64,000 nucleotides of DNA from Vanessa cardui (GCF_905220365.1 NC_061154.1:310001-374000), one strand, 5' to 3'. Positions 24,101 to 39,100 are shown, counted from the stretch's first letter. Notes: generated by a model from the sequence alone, not told the origin. Program-made: numbers and translations.

Positions 24101-27100
24101 AATACATCATTTGCTCGCAACTAAGTGAGACAGACAAATTGCCCGAACAAATTTAATATTTATTGGACAGAAGGGTGTGCGATCAATCAGCCGAGGAGGA
24201 TGAGGTTGCGCGCTCTTTTTTTAGCTGATTACTTCGACAAAATCGTTATGATTTAAAAACACATTTTTTATAATATCCTTCATTGAAGTTTCCATAAATA
24301 TGCCGCAACATCAGGCCTTGGCATCCGAAGGTTGCCGCTTAGTTGTCATCATTAGAAGGGTAATTGAGCTGAATGCATACATGTACACCGCGAGTATAAA
24401 AGAATATATAAAATAAATAACCTACATAATGTACGTGAAATATAAACAATAAAGTTTATACAATATAGGTCGTTTTAAAACGTTTTATAGTCGACCGGCG
24501 TCTGAGGTATAATGCGGCTGCTAGATAGCTGAGAATCAGACCATACATATTTAAAAGTGTTAAAGATCATCATAAAGTAAAAGTGGAGCATGGACCGTGG
24601 ACAGATACAGTGTCGGAAGCTGAGTTGATTGGCGGAAACATCGACTCGTAGATGTCACCGATAGGATACTCATTTACTTCGCCTCTTTTTAAATATATAT
24701 GACAGTCCAGTAAGAAGGAGACAAAGGTTTTAGCAAGTTGAACAATGAGAACATAAGCAATACCTGTTTTGTAAATTGAAATAGTTTCGTAAGCTACATA
24801 ATCCATTAGCAAAGCACGTCTCGTTGCTGGGTCGAACTTGAAGTATTAGGGCACCGTAAGAGTTTACGCTCGATTAAAACGCAAATGCCTCGTCATAGAG
24901 CAGCGTGACACAAAACAGTTCGGCAAGCCGAGAGATGTAAATAATCGTTCCGCGGCTTAAGCTATAACCATATGTCTCAGTATATCGTACACGCGAGGAT
25001 ATTTTTTGTAAAATAAAAACAAACAGTATACAAAATAAGCATTCCTCGTCGCATTTGTCAAGTGCGGCTTATGTTAACTTTGTAGGGAAACGTGTGGCCT
25101 GAAAAAATGCGCGCCTTCACCTCTCCGAGACATTTAGTCGTTAAAAATATGAATGTTTCAGCGCTAAGACGCGGAACCGGCTCGGGCTTGTCGCATCCGC
25201 GAGTCGCATCGCGCCGCTATACGAACATTTCTACGGCGACTCCTTCGCGGTGGTTTTTGTATTTCTACTAGTTTCGATGTGGTTGTGTTTCCAATACAAG
25301 TTATTATTTTTAACAGATTTTGTGTTTTTGAACTAATTCAGATTATTGTTTTACAGCACGATTCGTTTGCCATACTCTTCTCGTCTTTAACTTACGTCTT
25401 ATTTAGATCAGTGGAAATTATAGTGCATGCAATAACAGGTTTTGCAAATTGTGATTATAAGGAAATTATTAACGTGGCTGGCGTATTGTGGTGGTGGCGA
25501 GGCGCATTATACTCGCGACGGAACGCATTACACGGTACACGGCGCGGTGTCGCCGAGAGCGCTGCGAGCGGCGCCGCGCGCGAAAGTGCTCTCAATTATT
25601 GACGCTGCTGAGCTCACAACGCCGGAGCACGTCGCCAGGCGACTCGGATAGGCTAAACGAATGACATTTGTGAAAACCCTCACTTTTACTAATATTAAAT
25701 CTTTTTTCTCGACTTGCATACACTCCGCGCGTACATTTGCGTAATTTATTTTTAAAAAGAGCGCCGTAGCGAAACCTAACGAAATTCCGCAGCCAATCGT
25801 CCGCAATAAAACGTGCGAAGATCTCGAGCCAGTACACCGTTCGTGTATTATTCAAGGAGGGTAGAGCGGAGCACATGTGTCCGCTGACAATTCACGGTCC
25901 ACCGTGATGGCACATACGAGAGGTTCGCTTTCGAAACGAATATAAAGTTAATTGGAAAAATAGTTCGTCCGTTTTATTCGTTCCATCGAAGATGCACCGA
26001 GCATCCCGGCCAGCCTACTTCCGTGATGGTCTTGGAGATTAATGGCGAGCCGAGAGGATTGAGTAATGTGAGGCACGATACCTCTTTGCATTTAATATCG
26101 GAACATAAAACATTACGCGATACGCGATACGCGTACGCTCGGCGGCTTGTCGAAGTGCAATTTCCCCCGTACAACCCCATTGGGATGAATTTTTTTAATG
26201 TAATTCACGATTGCAATCGAAAAGCTGATGCATCCATCGTCCGAGCCGTAATAAAGTATGTATATAAAAATATGAATTTTCTTAAACACGCCACAGTAAC
26301 TTTCGAGGGCCGCATTAATTGGATGGCTCCTAAATGGGTTGAACAGAGGGAAAACAACGTAAGTAGGTGAAATATGAAAGAGCTCGCTAAGTTTTAATTC
26401 TGTCGATTCAACTTCTTGGATGGCACGCGTTAATAATTCAGCGGGGAGGGGGCGACCGCATCGTTACCGTGCGCCAGCCGCGCCACGGCGGTACGTACGG
26501 CCGCTGGAAGCGCTGCCTTCCACGAGCTTTTAAAACTTACTGCGAAAGTTTACGTATCTAAATTCGCGTGGATTAACAATTTCATAAAATATATACATAG
26601 TGGTCGCCTTGTCGAAGTGAACGGATGAAACGAAACCAAACGAAAAAAAAAATAAAATACCAATGCCTTTTATAATCTAACTAATATTCACAAATGTTAA
26701 AAAAGTTGAATTGATCTCACCTTTGGCACGATTATATGACGTGTAGTGCCGTCGTACCGGCACTGTACACGTCAACTATGAATGTTTCGTATTGATATAA
26801 GCGTGATATGTGTCTATGCGTGTGTCGAACAAATTTAATGCATTTAAAAATAATTTATACAGTCATAATATTTATATATCCTCCTACATTCCTTCTCCAT
26901 ATGGAGAACAATAAGAGATGTATTAGCTGCCTCAAACTTTTGCTCCTTAAACCACGCAATTTACGTAACAGGGTTCATTTGTGCTATAAGAAATTACAGT
27001 ATCCTTTAATTATGTTATTTAATCTAAAATGCCGTGAGCGAAATAGAAAGTCTCATTCCTCAGAATATTTTACAATTAGCTGTCGAGGCTCATCCAGCGC

Positions 27101-30100
27101 GGGCTCCGGGCGCGGGCGGAGTCGCAAGTCGCCGGTACGTCTTTACGGGAGGGAGTATCGCAGAGGTTCAGTGCGAGCCGTTTTACGACTGTTTCACGCA
27201 GTTCTGAAGCGCGGCGTGCCAAAGATCGTGCAGCTTCAATCACCGACGTTATTAGTAAATACACTTTAACCGACGCGCCTTTACCGTACATTTACTCGTC
27301 GGTTTTTATGCCGGGATAGCTTCGAAATATGTCTCGAATAAATAAAGATTGGAAACATCAGTCAGTGCAGGGGTTCATTGAGAATGACTCGTGAGCCGAG
27401 CATCTGATTATACTAAGACATTTGAAGGAGTGTTTCAGTATCTAAATGTTTGTAACTATTACAATTTTATTACGAATACAATCAACAACATTTAAAAATA
27501 TTCAGAATGAACTTAATAATAAAGTAATCCGCGTTACGCGACAATCCTCGTCGTAACTAGTATACGAAGCCTCCCAGGCTGCCAATACGTAAGAATGTTT
27601 ACGCGACTGTGTGCCGGCAATTACGGCTGAATCAACACGTTGCGGTGGCACCACACGCCGTTGTGATCAAAGTCGTTCGTTAGGGGAACTTATAGCCGAG
27701 TGCCGTGATTGCTAACCAGACTTGGTGCGAACGTCGCGTCAAAACGCGTGCGAACATGTTCCATCAAAAAAATTATGCAAATGTTGTTCAGTTTTTTGTT
27801 TTGATAGAGTCGCACTGAACACTATCGGCATACGTGAGCTCAAGTGTAATCGCCTGCTTTTAAGTATCGTAAGCGGTTATATAAGCTTCGTAAGTTAATA
27901 ATATTATCACCTTTAAAAGAGATAATGAACCTGTATTACCCTGGAGCTAACTAATAAACTTTAAAAAAATAATGTGTCAGCTCTCACTTGAGACAAAAGC
28001 GACGTCGTCCGAGGTTACGATAGGATACGTAGAAAAAAAGAAAATCTGGGGGATTTACGGTGTCTCCGAATGCATATTCCAAGATTTGATACAATATGCT
28101 TGCGAATAGAGTCGAGATGGCCCAGTGGTTAGCATGCGTGCATCTTAACCGATGATTGCGGGTTCAAACCCAGGCAAGCACCGCTGTTTCATGTGCTTAA
28201 TTTGTCTTTATAATTCATCTCGTGCTCAGTGGTGAAGGAAAACATCGTGAGGAAACCTGCATGTGACAAATTTCATAGAAATTCTGCCACATGTGTATTC
28301 CACCAACCCGCATTGGAACAGCGTGGTAGAATATGTTCCAAAACTTCTCCTCAAAGGGAGAGGAGGCCTTTAGCCCAGCAGTGGGAATTTACAGGCTGTT
28401 GTTGTTGTTGTATGCTTGCGAATGAGATGATGAGAGAGATGCACAATCTGTTTGGTGCGTAATTTATGTTCAATATATACGTACGCAAATGAAAACTATT
28501 CCAACATAAATATTCCTTTTATGTTAGAAGGATGGTATACATGATCCCGTTTCTGGCGTCGATAGAAGTGCACGGAACGCGAACGAGTACGTCTGCGTTT
28601 GCAAGTAGCGCTAGCGATGTATCGGTTCTTGGTTGTATTTTTTCTATATTAAATATTAAGGAGCGGTAAACCTCGCCCCGAACATAAAGTTTGGCCGCTG
28701 TGTATCACCTGCTCCTACGTCTTCCGTACAAGCGTGTTTTATCGACTGGAGTTGGATTTAAACGAAGTACATCGATATTTATGTTAGGATTCGGAAGTTT
28801 ATGGTCCGTCTATAGTTTCATTATTTAAATACATTTTTATTACATTTTAATAAAGTATGCGAGGAAAACGAACTCGTCACGCTCCGTGACACTCGACGTT
28901 TATCGTTATCGTTACGCTCGGCTACGGGAAACATTTACAGAACATGCAAACATATGAGTGAAGACGAGACGAGCGAGAGGACGCTGTACGTATAAGATTC
29001 GTTTTACGGAAACAGGATTGCGTCAGTTGATAGGGACTGAAAAAATATACTTGAAACTACTAAGATGCGGCTCGCTTGGTTTAAGTAGAAATCCGAGAGG
29101 TATTTGACTAAATTAAAATCTAAATAGTGTATTCACATGTGTGAGTATGTAAGGTAAATTTAGAAGATGGAAATTTATAAGACAGTAATGGCCACGAGTA
29201 CACCACAATCATACATGGAACATACATTCGTGCAATATGTTATCATTCACTTCCGACTGTAGGCGGCGCCGTCTATCAGGACGGCGACGAGCGACCGACG
29301 GCTAACGTTATTCCGCACGCCCTGACCGCACGCCGATAGCAACACTAAACGCAACTGGAGAGGAATAAACCGCAAGGTGGACTCTGCGCCGCTAAATATA
29401 TCTGTCATGTGCTCTTAGTTCGCGAAAATATTGCCGACAACAAAACGATTAAGTACTTCAAGAAAGTTACTTATTAAATTACCATTTTAAAGAGATACCC
29501 TCAAAAAATGTCATATCATTGTCCTCTATGTCATCTGAAATATTACTGTTAATATTTATTTGAAAACGTTTCGTCACCTTCACAAAAATGCCTTATATAG
29601 GAACACTAGCACCGTTTCGAATAGCAGCCCCCAGCGAGAAGAAATGGCAAGAAATGAGCATAGTTGCTCTTTTCAAATACAGACAGACAGATTTACAATG
29701 TTGTTTTTCTCAATTAGTGTCCTGTGATGAAACCCGAGCCAAATAGTTGTTTTCTTCTAAAAATATTTTTTTAATTAATCATAACATTTACTTATTTTAG
29801 TCTAAAGTTTCTACATTTCTCTTACTAACGGTTATTCAAAGACTTCAGATCCGTAAGTAGCAAGCCCGTAGAAGGTTCCGTGAGTATTTAGTATATAGTA
29901 TCTCAAACATCGCAAACTAACCGTTTGTCGTGTGAAGTCACATGTGGGTCGTGCGAGCGAGTATTGTGCTGTATTGCATGCGTGGTCGAACTATAACATT
30001 CATATCAAATTCGTTATGATTTATTCGATTACATTATATTGTAACTAATTTTTTTTTCATCTTCAATTATTAACTAGGAAACAATTTTTCAAAATAATAT

Positions 30101-33100
30101 TTTTTTTTCGTATAAAAATACCGTTGCAACATTTGATCACACAAGCAGATGCAAGGCAAGCCATATCATACACGGTTGATTGATTAGGTAATTGTTAGTG
30201 GTAATAAAGTATTTCATATTTTAGCTGACGTTATATAGAATTATCTATTTTTAATGTATTGCTGTACTTTTCCCTTATACCTGTGAATTTGGAATATTAG
30301 ACCTCTACTAAAACATTGCACATTACGAATATAATGTATTAGAGTGTAATTTAATAAAAGACCAGCTTCTAACCAGCCCTGATACGCCCATAGGTTATTA
30401 CTATTCTTAGTATATTCGATGTTTTCAAATATATTTTATGTTTATGCGATCTCATACCGCGTGCAGTCCAGTTATGAAATATCTGATGCGTCCGGCTCGA
30501 TAGCGTAATGGAAATAGTTGAAAAGTCCGGATAAGTTTATACTTTATTACTCTTAGAAAACGTGAATGCAAGCAGTTTTCAAACGCAATACCCACCTGTG
30601 CGCGCGGCAGGCTCAGCGGATGCTCAGCTCCGACGACCTCTAACAAAAAGCATACTTTAGTAATCTTTCACAGCAAATCGCAAAGCCATTGAATTCGCAG
30701 AGCAGCCTTCGCAGCGCCGTATGCTTTTTGCTAGAGGCTAGAGCCTGAAGTTTTAGACCATAAACAAAAACGCTAAATTAATTTCAATTCGCCGGCTCGT
30801 CGGAGCTGAAGTGCATCAAGTGCACGAAACACATTTCGGTGGCGCCCGCAGATAAGACGGCTGCGTGAATGCCGAACGACGTGTATTGATTTTGATATTA
30901 AATTCCATATATAGCAGTTGTAATTACATATTTACTCACGTTTGAAATTGAACTTTATTTTAAAAACAAAGTATCGCTCCGGTATATTTGATAACACTTG
31001 TAACAATGTAAGCGATACCTGTTTTGTTATTGATAATAATCGAAGGAAACTTCAATGACAGACAAAAAGTTTATCGATTTCGACCTCTCGACATTGTCAA
31101 TCATTCGGCAAAATGTCGATTAATTTCATCACTCTTTATCGTTGCCGAGGTGACCAGCAACCTGGACCCACAACAATGGGTAACGCGTCTGTTGCTAAGC
31201 AGAAGATTAACCTCCTGATAACGATAATAACGCATATTCGTTATTGTAATTTATAAATACCCATCGCGATGCACGCCTTAAAACCAATGTACTTTTTATC
31301 TGCATCTTTTCTCTATGTATACATGCCTTTTATGACATATCATCCTTATAGATTTTTTAGCTCACGAAGGCGCGCCCCTCCACGTTGATTTATTTTTTCG
31401 GCGTCATACAATAACCGAGTGACGCTCGTCCTAAAACATGTCTTATGTGCGTAAGTCGACTGACAGGGAAAGGCTGCCAAAAATACAATTTAATTACATT
31501 TGTGTATAGTTTTATTAAACATTAAACAGTTTAGCGTAGAGGGGCGTGCCTTAGTTAGAGAATAGATCTATACCCAGATGCGTACTTGCCACAATTAATT
31601 TTGGTGTGATTAGTTTTTAATTTATTGATTGAAACGAAATGAGGCAGATTAGTTGCCACTGTTTGGAATTTTTGTGTACTTCTAATGGAGCAAGTATTCT
31701 ACAGTTCATCCTTAATCGCTTTCAAATATCCCGTTTGCATATAGACAAATGTTACCCGGGCTTCTGATCACCTATTGTGTATTAGTGTGTATGTAGCAGC
31801 ACTTTAGACACAGTTTGGTGAAACCCTTTAAACTGCCCTCCTGTACTCGTATGAACGGGATCAAAGTCATTCATTCGAAGCTCCCATTCGAGATTACACA
31901 GATCAGGTACACATACTCGTGCGAAGCGCTTTGTTTTGTATGTACGAGAAGTTTGAATTTATGTCTCATGTGAGGCTTATAAATATCTCATATGTGTAAA
32001 TTGTGTCTAAATGTGATCCAGATCAATATCTCTATTTTAAACTGACTCGTAGTCTCCGCGAAAACAAATGAAAGCGTCATTTTTTCTCACAACATCACCT
32101 TGCTTGAAATATATTTTATAATATGTTTTTTTAATGATTAAAAAATATATATCTTTGGTATAACCGATAACCAGCGTATTTTTGTGAGTAGAGTCCTTGT
32201 AAAATCTATTCTATAAAGAGGATACAATATCACGACCATGGTATGAAATGATTAGCACATTTAGACTGAGGGTAACTAGTTTTTGACCCGCCAAGAAGAG
32301 GTAGTTTATGTTTGACTCCAACAAAAGCAAGAATTGAGAAACAAACGCTTCTTGTAATCACAAAAGTGAATACAAACGACACATTCAGTAATCAGGTAAG
32401 CATAGACCGGCACACGTGGTCGGCACTCGTTGTAGCCACACCCGTTTTAATAGCTTTCATTTACTGACAATGCATTCAATAAAGATGTTCCAACGGAAGG
32501 GGTTTGCGGGCGGACCTCTATGTGGATTAATAATGAAATCAACGAGCCAGGCGACAGCCCTGACTCACCATCCGTGAGACAAGAGCACTGTCGTGGCTAC
32601 AAGAAATTCAATTTAGCCGGCCCGTGTATGATGTTATTGGTCGAATAATTGATCTTAAAACTGCTTCGGGTTTGTAAACGACTTTATCGAAAAACGTTAC
32701 AGATGGCTTATGGACTGCATATCTGATCAGATCGCCACGTTAATAGTCACTGTAGTACGATGTCTATGTCTATGTCTCGTTATTGTTACCATAATGTCGC
32801 CTAGAGAAACCAGCAGATACTACTTTTGACTAGTTTTGTAATTATTTACAACTTCCAATGTTAAATATATAAATCTGAACAAAAGCCACGTAACTATGGA
32901 CTAGCATAGCAATCACGAAGCGACACGTCGTCTAAAGGCCGGTGAAGAAATTAATTGGACACGGTGGTTTATGCGCGAGCGCATTTCCGAGACCAATTCG
33001 TTAGACATACATTAGTATTTACGACGATATCAATTTACGCGGAACGCAGCGATTAAATCTACGTAAGTTTTACATTTCACTAGCTTACCTATTGTTTTTT

Positions 33101-36100
33101 ATTTAAAAGTAATTTCTGACGTCTTCGACTTAAACAGGCACGAGTTACTACAAGGTCGCTTTTCACTTTTCGAACAATACGTACTTACCAAAAATACATA
33201 TTTCAATTATTCAGTCGTTTAACGTTTCGAGTTAATTAAGGCGAATGAGTGGAGTGGAGTGTTGAATCTGATAATATGAACAGTAGCACAATTACAGCTA
33301 TCAAACATCTTGAGGGAACGGACTTTGTCTGAGATGCCAACAATAGCGAACAATGCAACAGAACACAATCAAAGGCGATGTGAAGTTTGCGAACGCGCGA
33401 AAAAACTTTCAAGTACATTTCCATAAAAAAAAAAAACAATATTTAAAATCGAGATCTCTGGCGCAGATAAGTATAGTATGCGCGTTTAATTTTTTGCACA
33501 CTTACATAAAGTCAGTATTGTACCTCACATTTCAAACAAATTTATATTCCTAATGTATCTTAATATGTAAGGTATACATAAAACCATACTATTAACTAAC
33601 TCTGCATATTCATACAATCTATTTTTATCTTTACTGTTTTATAAAGCTGAAGAGTTTATACGTATCGTATTATGGAGGCAAAGTGTATTATGCGGATGTC
33701 TTTATTTGGTGTACACTGCCCTGACACAAATGAAAACTTTGCAGACTTTCGATTTTTAACTAATCACCATAATTTAAAAAGCAACTTTGGTTGAAGTCTC
33801 CACACCGACAATGTAAATGAAGCAGATTTAAACAGTGTTGATCAAAATAGCTGTACATATTTAAATTAAACAAAACGTAACGCAGGTAACTCTTAGCGGC
33901 TGGCATCGGATGTGCGCTCGGTGTGTCTACAACCGACTACAACGATGTATGAAGATAAATTATAAGCACTGACCTAGTCCAACAACGTAATAACGTTATA
34001 TCTACTTAATAACATTTTAAAATAACTGACCGAAATACAACGCACAGCTATAACTATCGGGTACCGGTAGTAACAGAATGAAATTCGAATACGAATTCCC
34101 TCGGGAACGAAGGTGTGCATCTATTAGGGGGTCGGATGGAGGATGAAAATCTGTATGAAAGTCAGTAATATTTAATTTCATGAATAGATATTTAAGGTTT
34201 ATGCGTTTGGTTAAATACAAATGATATATGATACCTATTTATTCAATACATACTTTCACCCACTTAAATGATGAATTAAGTGGGTGAAAGTATGTATGGA
34301 AAATAATCATGTATAAGGAATAAACAAATTGTGGTCGAGGTCTCCGTTTATAAGCTAAAGAGCACAGAGTGATCCCATCGGGTAACCGGCTGGCGTAAAC
34401 TAATTTGATTGGAGTAGTGATAAGAAATCATTAAGTGCGAAAGAAGATTGCGGATCGAACGTATTATTTGTTTAATTAATATATAATATGATGTCACGGC
34501 ACGTAACGCGGAAAGTATCGAGTCTGCACCGGCCCGATAGCGGCGAGCGCCGCGCGCCGACCACGCTCGTATTTACTCATTTAATTATCTGCTCCGCTCC
34601 CTAAATCCCTCCACATTCGAAACTTAATTTTCTTCAGCTCGATTGAGAAGTTTCTCATTAATTTTCTATCAACCGGCAAAGGCGACAGCCGGACAACACA
34701 AATACAAAGTAATCAAAATTGTATAATGAAACGTCGGAACGAATTGATTGCCTCTCGTGGTCTAATCGTGGTGTCTGTGGCCTTACGCACCGTATTTATG
34801 ACCCGTCACAACCGGGGGCTTGGGGGGTTCGTTCCCATCGCACACTGCGCCAGCTACCCTAGAACACTGTCAGCTGTTTCCATAGTTTCTTATACAGATA
34901 TGCTGAACAAGTTACGAGGGTTTTTGTCGGACCGAGTAGAATTTTTACAAATTTAAATAAATATAATACTTTCTAACTTTTTTAAATAAAATTTATTTAA
35001 CATATATAAATTAACATAAATAAATTGAATGTCGGATTGGTACAAAAACATAGTTTTGCCCGTTACGTAGTAACAATCAGATGCTTACAGCTTTACGCTA
35101 GTTTTATGACGGATTCCTGACTATAGTTCGTGTGATGTCATCGTTTTTAATGTTGCTTGTAGTCAGTGCAATCGACAGTGAATTTCCATTTTCATTATTT
35201 AGACGAGCGAGGTGCAGTGCTCATTTTTGTCGGTCTAGTTGACTTCGCGTAACTTAAATTGCTCCTGAACATAATTTCGCCGACTCTTACACGTAGCCGA
35301 GTCCCCGACGTGCAGGCGTCTAATGTCGGCAAATTATTATAATCTCCATTTAAAATTTTAATGTAGGTAAGTAGTTGTGAGCGAGTTACCAAAGTGTCGA
35401 GGCAAAGCGGCTAAATAAGGCTTCTAACGTAACTTCCGCGGCCGAGCGTTTGATGGAATTACGTTTAAATAAAATAACAACAAAGCCGCCGGGCGCAGGA
35501 CGTTTGCTGTTTCACTGAAACATTTCGCTGCATCTTTCGCTCCTAGACGAACGGCTATACATTTTTTAGAAAAAATAAACATTTAGAAGTTACAACTGAA
35601 GTACAAATGTCTGCGATTTTCACAACCCCAGCTCTTTGATGGCATTAAATAAATTAAGTTAATTTAACAATGATATAAAGTCACAATAGCAATGATATAA
35701 AGTCCAAAGATATCTAGGCTCTGAACCTAGTCCTAAGACCTTGTTTTGTATGTCTCTTTAGGATTTTTATCGTTCATATTGCATTGTATGAAATAAGTTT
35801 GCACGGGGACAATATAATAATGATTTGTATGTAGCTGTGAAGCGGGGGATAACGAAGACACATCGCGGCGCAGAAAATACAGGAGCTCGTCCTCTCTATC
35901 TACAGCTCGACCGTTGCGTTGATGTTCTCATATAGTCATTATATCAGTCTGTCTGTAACTCTCCCACGGCCAAAGGTGTTTTTAACAAAGTTAGGTATCA
36001 ATCGCAAACATTAAGGAAGGGCGAAAGCTACCTTTGTTGCCCGACACCTGACAACCTCGGCCGTCACTGGAACTTTATATGGGACTGAACGCTACATTGA

Positions 36101-39100
36101 AACTAAGTTAAAAATAAAACTTTTACTTTCAATTTTGGCTTCGTTCACTGTGTGTATAGTTCTTTTAAATATTTGTTAATTGGAGGCGCTACCCAGAGGA
36201 GAGAACTCTTTAATTCAACAGTTGATTGCGGGATCGCATCGGGATTCCACGAGCTTAAATAATAATGACGTGACGTGACGCAAGTAATTCTGTCACGTGT
36301 TTCCAGCAGCCCGCGGTGACACGGCGTTCGCTCAGCTTGGGCCGTTTCCGCGTTCACACCATCATAATGTTATTTTAGAAATATTTACATACGGGCAAAT
36401 TATAAATATGGTACAAATGTAGCGTTACACGAATATATTTGAATAATAGGGGCGCCATTAAAAATATCGGCTAGGCATAATATTGACTTAGATTATCTCC
36501 CCCGAGCAACAATAGCAATGATATCACTTTGTTGATAAACAGCCGCATTGTGATCTCCAATAGGTCTCAAACGACAGACGGCACACAGCACCGATAGGGA
36601 GCACAGGACAACAGTCTTAGCCGTCTACAGTAAAGTCATACTTACTAATGAATTGGCCATTACCCAGTACTGCAACCATCAAGCAGATTACTAAGCCGTA
36701 TGCATTCAATAGGACCGCTGTCGCCTACTTATTTTGGTTTAGTAGTCAGGTCTAAATAGCCAAGTTTCGGCTGTATCTCGACCTAATCTGATTTGATATT
36801 ACATGACTATTACGAGACGATTATGATCATGGTGGCTCTTAATTAATTAATTTAAGTGTTTGTATTTTAGTTGTGAAAACAGTACTTTACGTATTGTACG
36901 TATTTTCAAAAATGGTCGTGGGTTATGAATAATCATGTTCCACAGGTGATAGTATCGTGGAGATAAAAATAATATACCACGTACTCTGTATTAAGAATTT
37001 CCTGTCGTCGGACGTATTTGTACTTAAATAATAAATCACTTCGTCAGGAAAAATTGAAGAAAAGTACCTATTTGTGAATAATTTACACGATCTAAGAGCT
37101 TCAACACGATTCCGTCCTCACATTTGACGCCAAACTTGTAGAATGGTGCCGAAACCGTCGATTAAAAAATTAAACGCTTTAAAAGGTCGCGACGCTGCGA
37201 GGGTGTGACATTGAGTATAAGATGAAATTTGCAGATTCACGTGAGCGCTAATAACGCGGACTTGTGTGAACAACGCTCGAGAGTTTCGCGGGAAACAGCC
37301 GCTCCTCGGGATTGCGTATGTTACCCGCTGCCTGTGTGTTTGCTCTCACTTATACTTTCAATAATAGTTTTTGAAACTTAATAGAATGACATTGAAAAAC
37401 ATTTATTTTCATCTTTTTGTGTTTTCGGTCGGTTTTTTTATGGTGGATTGTGGTGTTAGCTTACCACCACCTTTAGGGAACTAAGAATGTCAGTGTTGCC
37501 GGTAGTTACCCTACCCCTACCTACTAGTCCTTCAAACATGAACACGATGCTACTGAGTATTGCGGTTTGACGGCAGAATATGTGACAAGTGGGTACCTCA
37601 CCAGATGGGCTCGCATTAAAAATCAAAATCAAAATAATCTTTATTCAAGTGGGCTTTTACAAGCACTTTTGAATCGTCAGTTAACAATTAAGTGAAGCTA
37701 CCACCGGTTCGGAAAGTAGATTCTACCGAGAAGAACCAAGATATACGATCATCATACGATTACAAATATTTCAATATTATTTTAAATAAAAAAATCTTAC
37801 ATTAATAACTTAAAAGACAAACAATTAAATCGTAATTACTATTTCCCTTTTCCTGATTTTTCGTTCAATTTCAAACATCGCGACGAGATATTTTTAAAAG
37901 TGTTTTTGAATTTTGCATAATTCTCGGAGTGTACTTTTTATTTGTACTGGTCACGTGACTGTCAACACTTCTCGCCTACTTAACGGAACTGAAGAGAAAC
38001 AAAAGCAACAGACATTATTTCATTTGATTAATTAATAGATCAATTTTTTAATCGGACGCATGAGAGACCCGTGATAAGTTTTCCGTATGCGTTTATGTTA
38101 TGATTTATGGTACGGGAAGTTATCTCAACAATGGTTAATAATAGTGGACGCCTAATGAGCATAAGAACATTGTTATAAAAATGTACAAATATTTATGTAA
38201 ATATTTTATTACTCGGTGAGACTCGCGTCGTTGTCTGCCTTTTTAGCTAATAGAACTTTGATAATTCTGATATGTATGTTTTATTATTTAGAAACCATTT
38301 ATCTTATATAGTCCATAAGTTTATGGAAACGAAAGAGTAGGAATTCAAAGAGAACTAAAACAATATATATAAGAAATCGAAGAAAAAACAAATAATAATA
38401 ATAATAGAATCGGCATAGCTTTCCGTTTGGAATGCTGAAGTTACTCTAATCATTTTTGACATCAATTTTAAATGTTTCAATTAAATTTTATTGACTGTTT
38501 TAATTGTTGATAAAATCAACGCCGGCTGGTGTATTGCATTCCATTATTATATGAGCGTTAAATTACTGCAAGATTCAATGAACAAATGCGTTCCGAATTG
38601 AATTATCAGAAATGCAATTCCCGGCGCTAGGTACAAACGCACACAACCCATTTTAAAAGAGTAATTAAACAATGATGATCATATTCCCGGAATAACTTGC
38701 AATAATGATTACCGAGAACTGCACAGCAACAGTTGTGCACCTCTGTGAATCTGTTCAATTTAGGTTAACTTTTCTGGAACATGGGTGTACAACTCCACAA
38801 TAAGTAGGCCAAATAATATTTATAATGTGTAGTCTAATCATTGTAACGCGTTATCGACGCTCATTACCTACCGAGCAATCGCCGCCGGAATTGAACCCCG
38901 CTTACAGATAACAGTAAATATCGCTTGCGAAACTACGGCGTGGAACAATACTAAATTTCGTGGGAGAAACACTTACCTCGAGTCGAACTTGTGGCCGTCG
39001 TCGAGAGTGCCGGTGTAGTGCATCGTGAGCATGTCCCCATGTTTAGATTTGACAGTGCAGCCTTCAGGAACGCTGACTACGTCGACCTTAAGTTCGGTGA

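Larger units (their letters stand above)
11429..38976 (-). other. FKBP14 intron 1, about 27.5 kb
   Basis: Bounded by GTAAGT at 38976 and CAG at 11430-11429, this intron separates the signal-peptide exon from the rest of the gene. No conserved protein was recognised in any frame inside it. It holds a tRNA-derived SINE with intact target duplication (28108-28410), LINE-tail repeats (17682-17830, 29600-29700, 37617-37738), a possible MITE (17103-17340), older repeat fragments, fold-back sequences, and several CpG-rich islands. Many TTAATTA-type motifs are present, but in DNA this AT-rich they are expected by chance. The intron may carry regulatory elements for this gene or a neighbour. Confidence 0.85.

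Noticed and set aside
26023..26370. 115-codon frame, one of the longer unassigned ones
   Set aside because: No family resemblance and no convincing splice sites; it lies inside FKBP14 intron 1 next to GC-rich DNA where stops are rarer.
26808..27269. 153-codon frame
   Set aside because: The first half is AT-driven and the second half is a GC-rich island; no motif or conserved pattern was seen.
28229..28462. Frame of 77 codons sharing a peptide with the frame at 53252-53536
   Set aside because: Both lie in copies of the same SINE; the shared peptide reflects the repeat, not a gene family.
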